A DNA stretch of 64,000 nt, taken from Cryptomeria japonica (taxonomy: Eukaryota; Streptophyta; Pinopsida; Cupressales; Cupressaceae). The notes beneath the pieces were generated by a model. It had not been told where the DNA came from and made no database searches. It worked only from the letters and a program-made list of their open reading frames with translations. The stretch lies in the NCBI RefSeq assembly GCF_030272615.1, contig NC_081406.1:186820270-186884269 (forward strand), written 5' to 3'. Shown piece by piece: positions 1 to 10,490 of the stretch (positions within the stretch are counted from its first letter, which is position 1; every line of letters begins with the position of its first letter). The position numbers and the translations under genes are program-made.

Positions 1-709
1 TCTAGCTCTCATTGAATACCTTTTTCCTTCTTTCAAGATCTACACTTATATTTCTACCCCTTCATCACTTCCTCCTCTATCTCACTCTCTCTTCCCTAAG
101 ATCTAGACTAGTCTCTCTGCATTTCCTTCCCATCTCTAGAAACAAAATTCAGAGGGGACAAGGAGAGGCATAGGGAAGTATCAAGAAAAGGAGAGGGGGA
201 GAGAGGTGATAAGGAGAGGGTAATTGGGGGGAAGAGTGTGTGTGTGTGTGAGAGAGAGAGATAGAGGTAATTAGGTGGTAGGCAAAGAGAGAGAGAGAGG
301 GGGGTGATTAGGGTGAACAGAGAATGAGAGGGAGAGTTTGGGATTATTAGGGGGTAGGAGGAGAGGGGGAGAGGAAAAAGTATCAATAAAGAGAGATGAG
401 AGATAGGGAGAGAGGTGAAGAGAGAGATAAAGAGTAATTAGAGGGTGGGGAGAGGGGGAGAGGGAAGTATCTATAAATGCATAGGAGGAGAGAGGTGAGA
501 GAGAGGGTAATTGAGGGGAAGAAATAATGTGAAAGAGAGTTGGGTGTAATTAGTAGATAAGAAGAGAGGGAGAGGGGTAAGTATCAACAAAAGGAGAGAG
601 GGAGAGATGTGGAGAGAGGTGAAGAGAGTGCTAGAGAGAGGATAATTACGGGGAGGGGGACAGGGAGAGGGAAGTATTAACAAAGAGATAGAGAGAGAGG
701 GTAATTAGG
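1..709. repeat. Purine-rich minisatellite arm, copy 1
   Basis: From about 130 to 709 the plus strand is almost entirely A and G. It is built from imprecise units containing GGGAAGTATCAACAAA, GAGAGAGGTGAAGAGAG and GGTAATTAGGG. The first 130 bases are pyrimidine-rich (CTCTCATTGAATACC onward). Long open frames on the minus strand encode only Ser/Leu/Pro strings and are composition artefacts. The block recurs at 51346-52040 with about 2 percent difference over the first 190 bases. No gene is seen. Confidence 0.9.
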
Positions 710-1349
710 GAGCTCTCTCCCCATCTCTCCTCCCTCTTCCTTTGTTGATACTCCCTCCATATCTCTCCCCCTTTTTTGATACTTCCCTCTCCCCCCTCTA
801 ATTACCTTCTCTCTAGACCTCTCTTTGAACCTCTCTCCTCATCTCTCCTTCTCTCCCTTTGTTTATACTTTCCCATCCCCCCTCTCCTCCAAACCCCTAA
901 TTACCCCCAACTACCTCTAATTATCTCTTTTCCAATTACCATATATCCCTCACACCTATCTCCCCCTCTAACTTTTCCCCAACTCTCTCTCATTCTCTCT
1001 TCACCCCAATTACCCTCTCTCTCTCACAACACTCACCCACTTGAGATCTTTGTTGCTACTTCACTCTTCCATTCTCCCCCTCTCCCCTCCCCCTTAATTA
1101 ACCCCACATCTCTCTTTCTTGATACTTCCCTCACCCTCCTCTCCACCTCCCCATAATTACCTCTCTCTATCTCTTTCTCCACTTCTTTCCCCATCTCTCC
1201 TTCTCTCCCTCTGTTGATAGTTGCCCCTCTACCGCTCTCCCCTACCCCCTTATTTCCCCAACTCTCTCATTCTAACCTCCCCCCAATTACATTTTCTCTC
1301 TTTAACATCTCTCCAACTCTCTCTTTCTCTACTCCCCCTAATTATCCCC

Positions 1350-1382
<33 letters not shown>

Positions 1383-1412
1383 ATAAACCTCTCATTTTTT
1401 AACCTCTCTTCC
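710..1412. repeat. Pyrimidine-rich minisatellite arm, copy 1
   Basis: At the palindrome GAGCTC (710-715) the composition flips from purine to pyrimidine. The same units then appear in reverse complement, for example TTTGTTGATACTTCCC and CCCTAATTACC. The two arms therefore form a long imperfect inverted repeat with a strand switch in the middle. A pure CT dinucleotide run lies at about 1352-1380. No gene is supported here, although open frames exist on the plus strand. Confidence 0.9.
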
Positions 1413-3331
1413 ACCATATGACCCCTTAGGACACCATATAACCCATTAGAACATCATATTGTCCTAAGGTGTCATATTGGTGTCCTAAGAGGTCATATGG
1501 TTCCCTAAGGGGCCACACATGTATTATAACACTATGTATGACCCCTTAGGACACATTATGGACATCATGGTATCCTAAGGGGTCAAATGGTGTCCTAAGG
1601 GGTAAAAGTGTGTCCCAAGGGGTAATATGGTATCATTAGGGGTCACATTGGGTCCTAAGGGGGCACACATGTGTTACAATACTATATAACCCCTTAGGAG
1701 ACCATATGACCATTAAGAGATAATATTGTCCTAAGGGATAATATGGTGTCCTAAGGGGTTATATGGTGCCATTAAGGGTCATATAGGCTCATAAGGGGTC
1801 GTGCATGTGTCAGAACACAATATTACCCCTTAGGACACCATATGGACATAATATGCTCCTAAGGGGTCATATGGTGTCCTAAGCGGTCATATGGTGTCAT
1901 TAGGGGTCATAAGGGGCCACACATGTGTCAAAATACCATATGGCCCCTTAGGACACCATATAGACATCATATGGTCCTAAGGGGTCATATGGTTTCCTTA
2001 GGAGTCATATGGTGTTCTAAGGGGTCATATGGTGTCGTTATGGGTCATATGAATTCCTAAGGTGCCACACATGTGTTAGAACACAATATAACCCCTTAAA
2101 ACACTATATGACCTATTGGGACATCATATTGTCCTAAGGGGTCATATGGTGTCATAAGAGGTCATGTCATGTAATAGGATGTTAGAAGGGGTCTTATGCT
2201 ATCTAGAGGGGTCATATAGTATCCTAAGGGGTCATATAGTGTTCTAAGGGGTCATATAGTGTCGTTAGGGGTCATATAGTGTTCTAAGGGGTCGTATAGT
2301 GTTCTAAGGGGTCATATGGTGTTGTTAGGGGTCATATGGGGTCCCAAGGGGCCCCACATGTGTTACAACACCATATGACCCATCAGGACATCATATTTTC
2401 CTAATGGGTCATATGGTGTCCTAAGGGGTCATATGGTGTTGTTAGGCATCATATGGGGTCCTTTCGGGGCCACACATGTGTTAGAACACCATATGACCCC
2501 TTAGGACACCATATGGACATCATATGGTCCTAAGGGGTCACATGTTATCGTCAGGGGTTGTATGGTGTCCCAAGGGGTCATATAGTGTTGCTAGGGGTCA
2601 TATGGGGTCCTAAGGGGCCACACATGTGTTAGAAGACCATATGACCCCTTAAGACACCATATGACCCATGAGGACATCAGTGTGTATTAAGGAATCACAT
2701 GGTGTCATAAGGAATCATGTCGTGTACTAGGATGTTAAAAGGGGTCATATGGTGTCATATGGTGTCCTAAGGGGCAACATATGCTAGAACACCATATGAC
2801 CCATTAGGACACCATATGACCTATTAGGACATCATATTGTCCTAAGGGGTCATAAGGTGTCCTACGGATTCATATGGTGTCCTAAGTAGTCATATAGGGT
2901 TTTAAGGGTCCACACATGTGTTAGAACACCATATGACCCCATAGGATTCCATATGGACGTCATATGGTCCTAAGGGGTCATATGGTGTCATAACGGGTCA
3001 TGTTGAGTACTAGGATGTTAAAAGGGGTCATATGGTATCTTAAGGGATCATATGGTGTCCTAATGAGTCATATGGTGTCCTAACGGTTCATATGGTGTCG
3101 TTAGGGGTCCTATGGGGTCCTAAGGAGCCACACATATGTTAGAACACCATATGACCCCTTAGGAAAATATATGACCCATTAGGACATTAGATTTTCCTAA
3201 GCAGTCATATGTAAGAGGCCACACATGTGTTAGAACACCATATGAACCCTTAGGGCACCATATGGACATCATATGGTCCTAAGAGATCATATTGTGTCGT
3301 GAGGAGTCATATGGTGTCCTAAGGGGTCATA
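1413..3331. repeat. 20-bp CATATG satellite array, copy 1
   Basis: This is a tandem array of a degenerate 20-bp unit close to AAGGGGTCATATGGTGTCCT. Units occur in both orientations; the reverse form contains CATATGACCCCTTAGGAC. A spacer close to CCACACATGTGTTAGAACA recurs roughly every 120-160 bases, giving a higher-order module of about seven units. The array ends abruptly at the LTR of the copia element. Copy 2 lies at 52746-55552 plus 62282-62571 and is net 1,178 bases longer once the inserted element is removed. Confidence 0.93.
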
Positions 3332-4726
3332 TGGTGCAATCAACTACTAAGAGGGGGGGGGGTGAATCAGTAGATAGAAAAACTGTTACAAACAATACCA
3401 ACCTCAAAATCAATCTCTCAAAGTAAACCTAGAACTATCAATGCAATATCACTGTCAAGATAAAAACCCTCAAGATAAACCAGTTGACTGTTACAACAAA
3501 CTAGCAGTAAACAACTTCAAAATCATAAAGATCCAAATACTTTTACTGACATAAGTAACACTTCAATTCACAATACTTCCAGTTATCAAGACTTATCACA
3601 GTGGATTAAGTAGTTAATAAAATCAACCACAAGAACATAACCAAAAAAACATTCACCACTTGACACAATATTTTTGATGTGGAAACCCAAATGGGAAAAA
3701 ACACGGTGAGATGCGACTCACAAGATAACTATCTGAAGTTTGCCCTATTAGGAGCCTAGCCTGTTAAAGCTTTACAAAAGTCCTATTAAGAACATATCTT
3801 GTTAGGGACCACCAGTTAAGGTTGGCTACAATGCCTTGTTAGAAGCAATACCCTGTAAAGAGTAACCTTGGTAGAGGATTTGAAATCCAAGCTAATGGAT
3901 CACCTTGTTAGAGGATTTGAATAGCACCAAGCCTGTTAGAGCTTACCTGGTTAGGGGATTTCAATCTGCTGTAATTGTTAGAAAATAATAGGAGTTTGCT
4001 GATTTGTTTGAATAGCACTACACTTGCTTGTTTAGATCCTTTTCATGCTCCTATCTGCCTTTACTCAAACTGCAGATACATTATCTGGTTTGGCAACCAC
4101 ACACTCAACTTAAAACTTTGCCAACTCTGAAACTAAACAACTCATCGACCTTATAAACAAATCAATTAAGTCGGTAACACATCAAAAACCTAATTCTCTC
4201 ATAGAGATTACAAACAAGTTAGTTCAAGTATGACCGTTGGATTACATAGCAATATCTGCACATCAATCAAGAAAGCCTCGACCGCTCCTTGATCACTGCT
4301 TCGTCGAACTCAATAAATCATCACGTGATTTGCATTACATGCAATATACTTTTCTCATTCCCTAGACAAAAATCGTTTCATCAACGCACCAAAATCACTT
4401 TGAAACTCTCCTCTTACAATAATGATACATGTCATGATCATTACTTCTCATCATCAGATCATAAACCAATATAACCAATTCACCAAACTTAATTGGTTAG
4501 GGTTTATCAAATCAACAGGTAGGGTTTACCGGTTCAACTCTCTAAAACATAGCAATACCGGTTCACTCCACAAATTCTTCCTACCGGTTATAGTTTCCTT
4601 CACTAGGTCTTCCTACCGGTTACAAGGCATCATTACAACAATCTCAACAATATCATTACCAATCAATTGATGATATCAATGACAACATAATATATCATTA
4701 ATGCAATCTACATGCAAATGCCAACA
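3332..4726 (-). repeat. 3' LTR of copia element
   Basis: On the plus strand it begins TGGTGCAATCAAC at the satellite junction and ends ATGCCAACA before the polypurine tract, so on the element strand it starts TGTTGGCATTTGC. It is about 1,395 bases. It contains a G-run followed by TGAATCAGT near 3351-3370, the core GTGGAAACCC with GGGAAAA about 3679-3700, and scattered ACCGGT motifs. The matching 5' LTR at 9194-10490 aligns along most of its length with visible substitutions. The third copy is 62572-63950. Confidence 0.9.
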
Positions 4727-4746
4727 ATCTCCCCCTTTGGCATTGA
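4727..4746 (-). other. Polypurine tract beside 3' LTR
   Basis: Read on the minus strand, TCAATGCCAAAGGGGGAGAT lies immediately before the TGTTGG start of the 3' LTR. This is the expected position of the plus-strand priming site. The same 20 bases precede the 3' LTR of the non-autonomous element at 61474-61493. Confidence 0.85.
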
Positions 4747-4867
4747 TGGCAATACAAATATCAATACCATTGATTGTTGTGATTGTGAATAGGAATCCTG
4801 GATTACATTACCAAGTAGTCCCCTTGTCTTCCTTCTCTCTGTCAACCATACAAATCACATAGTTCTT

Positions 4868-4886
4868 CTCCCCCTTTGACATCAAT
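4868..4886 (-). other. Second, upstream polypurine tract
   Basis: On the minus strand it reads ATTGATGTCAAAGGGGGAG, about 140 bases upstream of the LTR-adjacent tract. The identical 19-mer lies at 61326-61344 in the non-autonomous element, at nearly the same spacing from its LTR. Multiple polypurine tracts are known from Sirevirus-type copia elements. Confidence 0.7.
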
Positions 4887-5042
4887 GCCAAATTGAAAAT
4901 AAAACATGCAATGCCAAATTTCACTGTTCAACGTCAACAACCTACAACTTGATGCTCCCCCTGTGGAATAACTCCACTTCTACACCAATCCTGCTGTTAA
5001 ATTCTGCAAGTAGCTCCAGGATTGATGTAATCTACATCATGC

Positions 5043-5605
5043 TCAACTGACTTCATGAAGGGGTACAACCCCTAGCTGACTTCTAAGATACTCAAAACTA
5101 GTCTTAGGCAGAGGTTTAGTAAAGATATCTACAAGATGCTCCTTGGTAGAAACATGCTCCAAGATCACATCTTTACTCTGTACTTTTTCCGTTAAGAAAT
5201 GATACTTTAATTCAATATGTTTGGTTTGTGCGTGCAAAACAAGGCTCTTAGAAATATTTATGACACTTGTATTATCACATAAGATCTTTACAGGTTATAA
5301 AATCTTCATCTTAAAACCTTCCAAAATGTGTCTCATCTAGATAGCCTAGGTACAATTCATGTAAGTTGAAACATACTCAGCTTCAACAGTAGATTGTGAA
5401 GTACAACTTTGCTTTTTACTACTCCATGAAACAAGTCTTCCTCCAAGAAAAATGTCCCACCGGTTGTGCTTTTCCGGTCATCAATATTTCTTGCCCAATC
5501 TGCATTTGTATACACCTTCAAGTCAAAATTTCTTCCATATGGATACCATAGTCCATAGTCAACAATACCTTTCAAGTATCTAAAAATCCTCTTGGTTGCT
5601 ATCAA
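5043..5605 (-). pseudogene. copia RNase H domain, frameshifted
   Basis: The frame 5605-5357 carries the opening of a copia RNase H domain: RYLKGIVDYGLWYP, then YTNADWA and DDRKSTTGG. The frame is then lost. The continuing protein appears in another frame as STVEAEYVS (the conserved STxEAEY motif), followed by stops. The C-terminal part, 5237-5043, reads HAQTKHIELKYHF and VDIFTKPLP, the usual copia terminus. The canonical aspartate of the YTDADWA motif is partly changed (TNAD). The domain would degrade the RNA of RNA-DNA hybrids. It is inactive as it stands. Confidence 0.9.
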
Positions 5606-5626
5606 ATGTGTTTCTTTAGGATTCTT

Positions 5627-6521
5627 CTAGAATCTAGCAACTAGGCCAACTGCACGAGCTATATCCGGTGTGCTGTGAACAAAATAGTGCAATTTTCCAA
5701 TCATTGACCTATATTCCTTCTCATCAGCAGATGTGGATTCATCTTCCTTAGACAGATTACAACCTGTAACCATTGGTGTCCCAACTGGTTTACAGTCACT
5801 TATGCCAAATATCTTCAAAACCTTTGTCGCATACTTAGACTGTGTGATGAAAATACCATTCTTCATTTGCTGTATTTGCAAGCCTATGAAATTTTTTATT
5901 TCCCCAACTAGAGACATTTCAAACTCATTTTTCATTTCATCTGCAAAATCATTTCTCATGTCATCATTACCTCCAAATATGATATCATCTACAAATACTT
6001 TGCTTACTGGTATTTTATCTCCTTCAGAGTTGAGATATATGTTGCTATCTTCACTGGTTCTCTGAAAACCTATCTTCATCAGATGTGTATGAAACCTTTC
6101 CTACCATGCTCTCGGTGCCTTCTTTAATCCATATAAAGCCTTATGCAATCTGCATACCATGTCTTTCTCATAAGTCAAAGCATAACATCTGGCTGCTCAA
6201 TGTAGACTTCTTCCAGTATCCCATTCAAAAATGCTGACTTAACATCCATTTGGTATACCTTGAATTTCTTATATGCTGCAAATGCAAGTAAATTTTGACA
6301 CCTTCCAGTATTGACACTAGTGCAAAAGTCTCACCATAATCTTCTCCTTCCTCTTGTGCATAACCTTTGCAAACCAACCTAGCTTTGTTGCAAACTACAA
6401 CACCATCTTCATTCAACTTGTTCTTGAATACCCACTTAGTACCTATCACATTTTTATTTACCGGTTGGGGTACTAGGGTCCATGTGTTGTTCTTCTCAAT
6501 TTGATCTAGTTCCTCCTCCAT
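5627..6521 (-). pseudogene. copia reverse transcriptase, broken
   Basis: The N-terminal part (6521-6225) reads MEEELDQIEKNNTW, VIGTKWVFKNKLNEDG and KARLVCKGYAQEEG, diagnostic of the copia RT family (RVT_2). The frame breaks between 6224 and 6080. It resumes at 6079-5627 with the catalytic block VFVDDIIFG, where copia usually has YVDD. After that come IGLQIQQMKNGIFITQSKY and KPVGTPM, then the linker into RNase H. Key catalytic aspartates remain, but stops and frameshifts make the gene inactive. Confidence 0.93.
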
Positions 6522-6526
6522 AGCTT

Positions 6527-6868
6527 TTACCCAATGATCATCACCAATGCTTCCTTAGCAGTTCTTGGTTCAATAGTGGAGATCATGCAATAATTCTCCC
6601 CAATTCTTCTTTTGGTTAGTACTCCAACATCCTTATCTCCAATAATTTGTTGAGAATTGTGATTAAGTCTCACATATCTAGGAATAACATGATCATTATC
6701 TTCAAGTCCATCTTCTTCTGAATTTACCTGTTTCGGTTGAACTGGTACATCAGTATTTGCTTTACTGGTTTCAGGTTTCATAGTTTCTGGTTCCAAAAAC
6801 CAAATGCAAGAATCCTCATCCTTTTTCTCCAAATTGGTTTCCTCTAAGACTTCAAGATATTCATCCAC
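6527..6868 (-). pseudogene. copia integrase-RT linker region
   Basis: This open stretch of about 113 codons between the integrase C-terminus and the RT start is rich in acidic residues, with motifs such as VIPRYVRLNHNSQQIIGD. That motif corresponds to the PPRRSxRxRxPPxxL-type element before copia RTs. No independent function is expected; it is the variable linker of the Pol polyprotein. It is separated from neighbouring parts by stops. Confidence 0.75.
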
Positions 6869-6895
6869 TCGAACATCAACACTCTCAATAATTAT

Positions 6896-7640
6896 CTATG
6901 TCCGATTGCTAAAACACTTGTCGGCCTTACTCTTGGTGGAATAACCAAGATATATACCTTCATCACTTTTAGCCTCAAATTTGCTAGCATAATCACCTCT
7001 CTTAAAAAAATATTTGCTTCCAAATATCTTGAAATAACTAACATTAGGTGATCTACCATACCGGTATTCATAAGGAGTCTTGTCCTTACCTCTCTTTACT
7101 AGAATCCGGTTCATAGTGTAGATAGTTGTGCTAACAACTTCTCTCCAAAATTTTTTTGCTACACCACCTTGTATCAACATCGTCCTAGTAGCTTCAACAA
7201 CTGACTGATTGTTTTTCTTTGTGATACCATTCTGCTATGGTGTCCTTTGTGCAGAAAGCTGTCGTTTGATACCATTTTCTTAACAATATCTAGTGAATTC
7301 CTAAGAAGTAAATTCACTGCCTTGATCTGTCCTCAGACACTTTATTTTCTTACCGCTCTCCTTCTCAGCTAAGGCCCTGAATTCCTTGAACTTACTAAAA
7401 GCTTCAGTCTTATCCTCAAGAATGTGACCCACATCATCCTTGAGCAATCATCAGTGAAGATCATAAAATAGATGTCACCTTGAATACTTTTTATCCTTAT
7501 TCATCCACAAAGATCTATATGAACCAAATCTAACAGATGTTCTGCTGAAAAAGATTTGCTCTTGAAAGTTGAGGACGTCATCTTTCCCAACTTACATTCC
7601 TTACATAGAGCATTAATCTGTTTGTCCAACTGAGGCAAAC
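6896..7640 (-). pseudogene. copia integrase, broken
   Basis: The 7180-6896 frame gives the C-terminal half: FWREVVSTTIYTMNRI, KTPYEYRYGRSPNVSYFKIFG and GIYLGYSTKSKA, classic for copia integrase. Upstream, from about 7360 to 7180, the catalytic core can be read through several stops as LRTDQGSEF, then NGITKKNNQSVVEATRTML. In the family the last block is normally NGVVERKN, so the catalytic glutamate appears replaced by lysine. The enzyme would insert cDNA into the chromosome. It is inactive. Confidence 0.88.
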
Positions 7641-7643
7641 CTC

Positions 7644-8156
7644 TCACTGTCTTGGACTTACTTTAACAATGTTATCAAAGTTTATATCACAAAATCTTCT
7701 ATGCCAAAGCCAACTATCGTCTATTTTTGCAATTAAACAGTTGCCGACTTTAGGATTAAGGTGAAACAAGTTACCTTTAGTTTTCTTCCTGGTTGCAATC
7801 AGTTCACCTTTTCTCCCATAGATTTTGCACATGCCATTTTTAAACTCCAATGGGTATCCTCTGTCATTGAGTTGTGCCACACTCAAAAGATTGTGCTTTA
7901 AACCTTCAACCCAGTAGACATCATCTTCACCGCTCTTTCCGTAAAGAGAAATAGTTCCCTTACCTTTAACCATGTAGGGTGAGTCATTACCAAATCTTAC
8001 AACTCCGCCATCAAATTCCTTCAAAGAAAGAAATTTGCTCTGATCACTGGTCATGTGATGTGAACAACCACTATTAATGATCCAATCATCAAAGTTATCC
8101 ATTTGAGACACCAATTCCTTCTGATCAGATATCTCCTCTTTAATGGTTACAAACAC
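7644..8156 (-). pseudogene. copia protease and GAG-pre-integrase domain
   Basis: This 170-codon frame begins near the gag end. It contains WIINSGCSHHMT, equivalent to the aspartic-protease block WxxDSGCxxHMT, with the catalytic aspartate changed to asparagine. It continues through VKGKGTISL, GLKHNLLSVAQLNDRGYPLEF and CKIYGRKGELIATR to LWHRRFCDINFDNI, the GAG-pre-integrase zinc-binding region. In relatives the last part is LWHRRxGHxN, so the histidine of that motif also looks altered. The protease would cleave the Gag-Pol polyprotein. It is not expected to be active. Confidence 0.9.
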
Positions 8157-9123
8157 AATATCTTCATTAACATCACCATCAATTTCTCATCAGTGATACC
8201 ACTATCAACAACAATAAGACAATCTCTTTTTCCTTTACCCTTATACTTCTTGAATTTATCTTTTTTGTGCTCATTATCACCATCAAGACATTTAGCACCT
8301 ATGTGTCCAATCTTTTTGCATGCAAAACATTTCAAAGGTAATTTACCTCTAGATTTACCAGTACCTCTGGGCAACCGCTTGGCCAACAATGCTTCAAGCT
8401 CAACTAAACTATCTTCATCATTTGCTTCTCTGCTAGATATAGATTCATAATTGTGACTGACATCTCTAATTTTCCTCATAGATGGGTTAGAAATAGAAGC
8501 TCTAAATGCAGACTCAAATTTCTGTACACTACCATCATAACCATTTAATTCAAAAGCAGTAAGCTTGCTAATGATGGAATCAAGGGCTACCTTAGTTTTG
8601 TCAATATACTTTATCTCCTGAATGGATGCAACTCGGATAGCATAGATCGGTAGCAGGGTTCTCAGTACCTTACCGATCACTATGGAATCTTCCACTTTAC
8701 CTCCTGCACTCTTAATTTCACCAACTATCTCTTTTATCCTTTGACCATACTGTTGGATATTCTCACCTTCAACCATTCGCATGTCATCAAACTTCCCTCT
8801 TAGACTCTCTTCTTTATCAATCTTAACATGTTCATCACTACTATAAATCTCTTCAAGTTTCTTCCATACCTCATATGCAGTCTCTAAACCATGAACATCT
8901 ACATTTTGGCATCAAACAAAAAACTGATAATAGCCTCTAATGCTTGATTGTTTTCTTGTTGCTCTTTCTTCTAATCATCAATCATAATACCACTAGGTGC
9001 AACATATTGAGTAACAACATGTTCCCAATATTGATTTCCTAGACTCTTGATATAAATTTTAATTCTATCACTCCATATCCTATAGTTATCTCTATTAAAC
9101 TTCAGACCTTCCTTCTTCAACAT
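8147..9123 (-). pseudogene. copia Gag, broken by stops
   Basis: The likely start ATG is at 9123-9121, followed by MLKKEGLKFNRDNYRIW, the usual opening of a copia Gag. An in-frame TAG follows within about 50 codons and more stops come after it. The longest surviving frame, 8782-8147, carries the UBN2/Gag polypeptide region and one zinc knuckle, CFACKKIGHIGAKC (C-x2-C-x4-H-x4-C), which would bind RNA. Gag would form the virus-like particle. It overlaps the protease frame by about 10 bases. Confidence 0.92.
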
Positions 9124-9179
9124 TATTTGCAAGATCTTTACCTCAAGCTATTAGGCTTAGACCTTAGAGGACCTGATAT

Positions 9180-9193
9180 GCTATGATACCAAT
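9180..9193 (-). other. Primer-binding site, copia
   Basis: The minus strand reads TTGGTATCATAGC directly next to the 5' LTR. It matches the usual initiator-methionine tRNA primer site TGGTATCAGAGC except for one base. It fixes the inner LTR border at about 9194. Confidence 0.85.
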
Positions 9194-10490
9194 TGATGGT
9201 ATGATGAAAGAATAAGAATCTGATCAACTAATGAGAAAGGGGGGGTGAATAAGTAGATTGAAAAATTGTTACAAACTTCACCAACCTCAAATTCAATCTC
9301 TCAAATAAACTTAGAACTATCAATGCAATATCACTATCAAGATAAAAAATCTCAAGATAAATCGGTTGACTGTTACAACAAACTACCAGTAAACAACTTC
9401 AAACTCATAAACATCCAAATGCCTTTACTGACATAAGTAAAACTTCATTTCACAATGCTTTCAGTTATCGTGACTTATCATAGTGGATTAAGTAGTTAAT
9501 CAAATCAACCATAAGAACATAACCACAAAAACATTCACCACTTGACACAATATTTCTGATGTGGAAACCCAAATGGGAAAAACCACGGTGAGATGAGACT
9601 CACAAGATAACTATTAGAACTCTTCTGAGGTTTGCCCCGTTAGGAGCCTAGCCTGTTAAAGCTTTACAAAAGTCCTGTTAAGAACATATCCTGTTAGGGA
9701 CCACTGGGTTAAGGGATTGACTACAATGCCTTGTTAGAAGTAATACCTTATAAGGAGTAACCTTAGTAGAGGATTTAAAATCCAAGCTAATGGATCACCT
9801 TGCTAGAGGATTTGAATAGCACCAAGCTTGTTAGAGCTTACCCGGTTAGGTGATTTCAATCTTCTATAATTGTTAGAAAACAACAGGAGTTTGCTGATCT
9901 GTTTGAATAGCACTACACTTGCTTGTTCAGATCCTTTTCATGCTCCTATCCACCTTTACTCAAATTGCAGATATATTAATTATCTGGTTCGACAACCACA
10001 CACTCAACTTAAAACTTTGCCAACTCTGAAACTAAACAACTCATCGACCTTATAAACAAATCAATTAGGTCGGTAACACAACACAAACCTAATTCTCTCA
10101 TAGAGATTACAAACAAGTTGGTTCAAGTATGACCATTGGATTACATAGCAGTCTCTACACATCAATCAAGAAAGCCTCAACCACTCCTTGATCACCTCTT
10201 CATCAAACTTAGTAACCCATCACGCGCTTTGCATTACATGAAATATACTTTTCTCATTCCCTAGACAAAAACCATTCCATCAATGCGCCAAAATCACTTT
10301 GAAACTCTCTTCATACAATAATGATACGTGTCATGATCATTACCGCTCATCATTAGATCATAAACAAATATAATTAATTCACCAAACCTAATCGGTTAGG
10401 GTTTATAAAATCAACAGGTAGGGTTTACCGGTTCAACTCTCCAATACAATGCAATATCGGTTCACGCCACAAATTCTTCCTACCAGTTAT
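9194..10490 (-). repeat. 5' LTR of copia element, truncated
   Basis: This repeat of 3332-4726 begins TGATGGTATGATG next to the primer site. It carries about 20 bases not present in the 3' LTR near its inner edge. It follows the 3' LTR through the G-run, GTGGAAACCC core and ACCGGT motifs, and stops at 10490 after CCTACCAGTTATAGG. The last 130 or so bases of the LTR are missing. A poly-A-like run abuts the break. Confidence 0.88.

Larger units (their letters stand above)
3332..10490 (-). mobile_element. Ty1/copia LTR retrotransposon, decayed
   Basis: This minus-strand element has LTRs at 3332-4726 (3') and 9194-10490 (5', truncated). A primer-binding site abuts the 5' LTR and polypurine tracts lie beside the 3' LTR. 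Between them the order on the minus strand is gag, protease, integrase, reverse transcriptase, RNase H, which defines the copia superfamily. All reading frames are broken by stops or frameshifts. The left end sits directly in the 20-bp satellite. The right end is cut at 10490, about 130 bases short of the full LTR. The same satellite/LTR junction recurs at 62572. Confidence 0.93.

Noticed and set aside
108-1421. Several open frames of 60-126 codons in the purine/pyrimidine arms, repeated at 51481-52754
   Set aside because: They translate to Ser/Leu/Pro/Thr strings created by CT-rich DNA; no start context, domain or codon bias.
1413-3331. CRISPR-like array of short repeats
   Set aside because: Units are degenerate, contiguous and in both orientations, with no unique spacers and no cas genes; it is a eukaryotic satellite.
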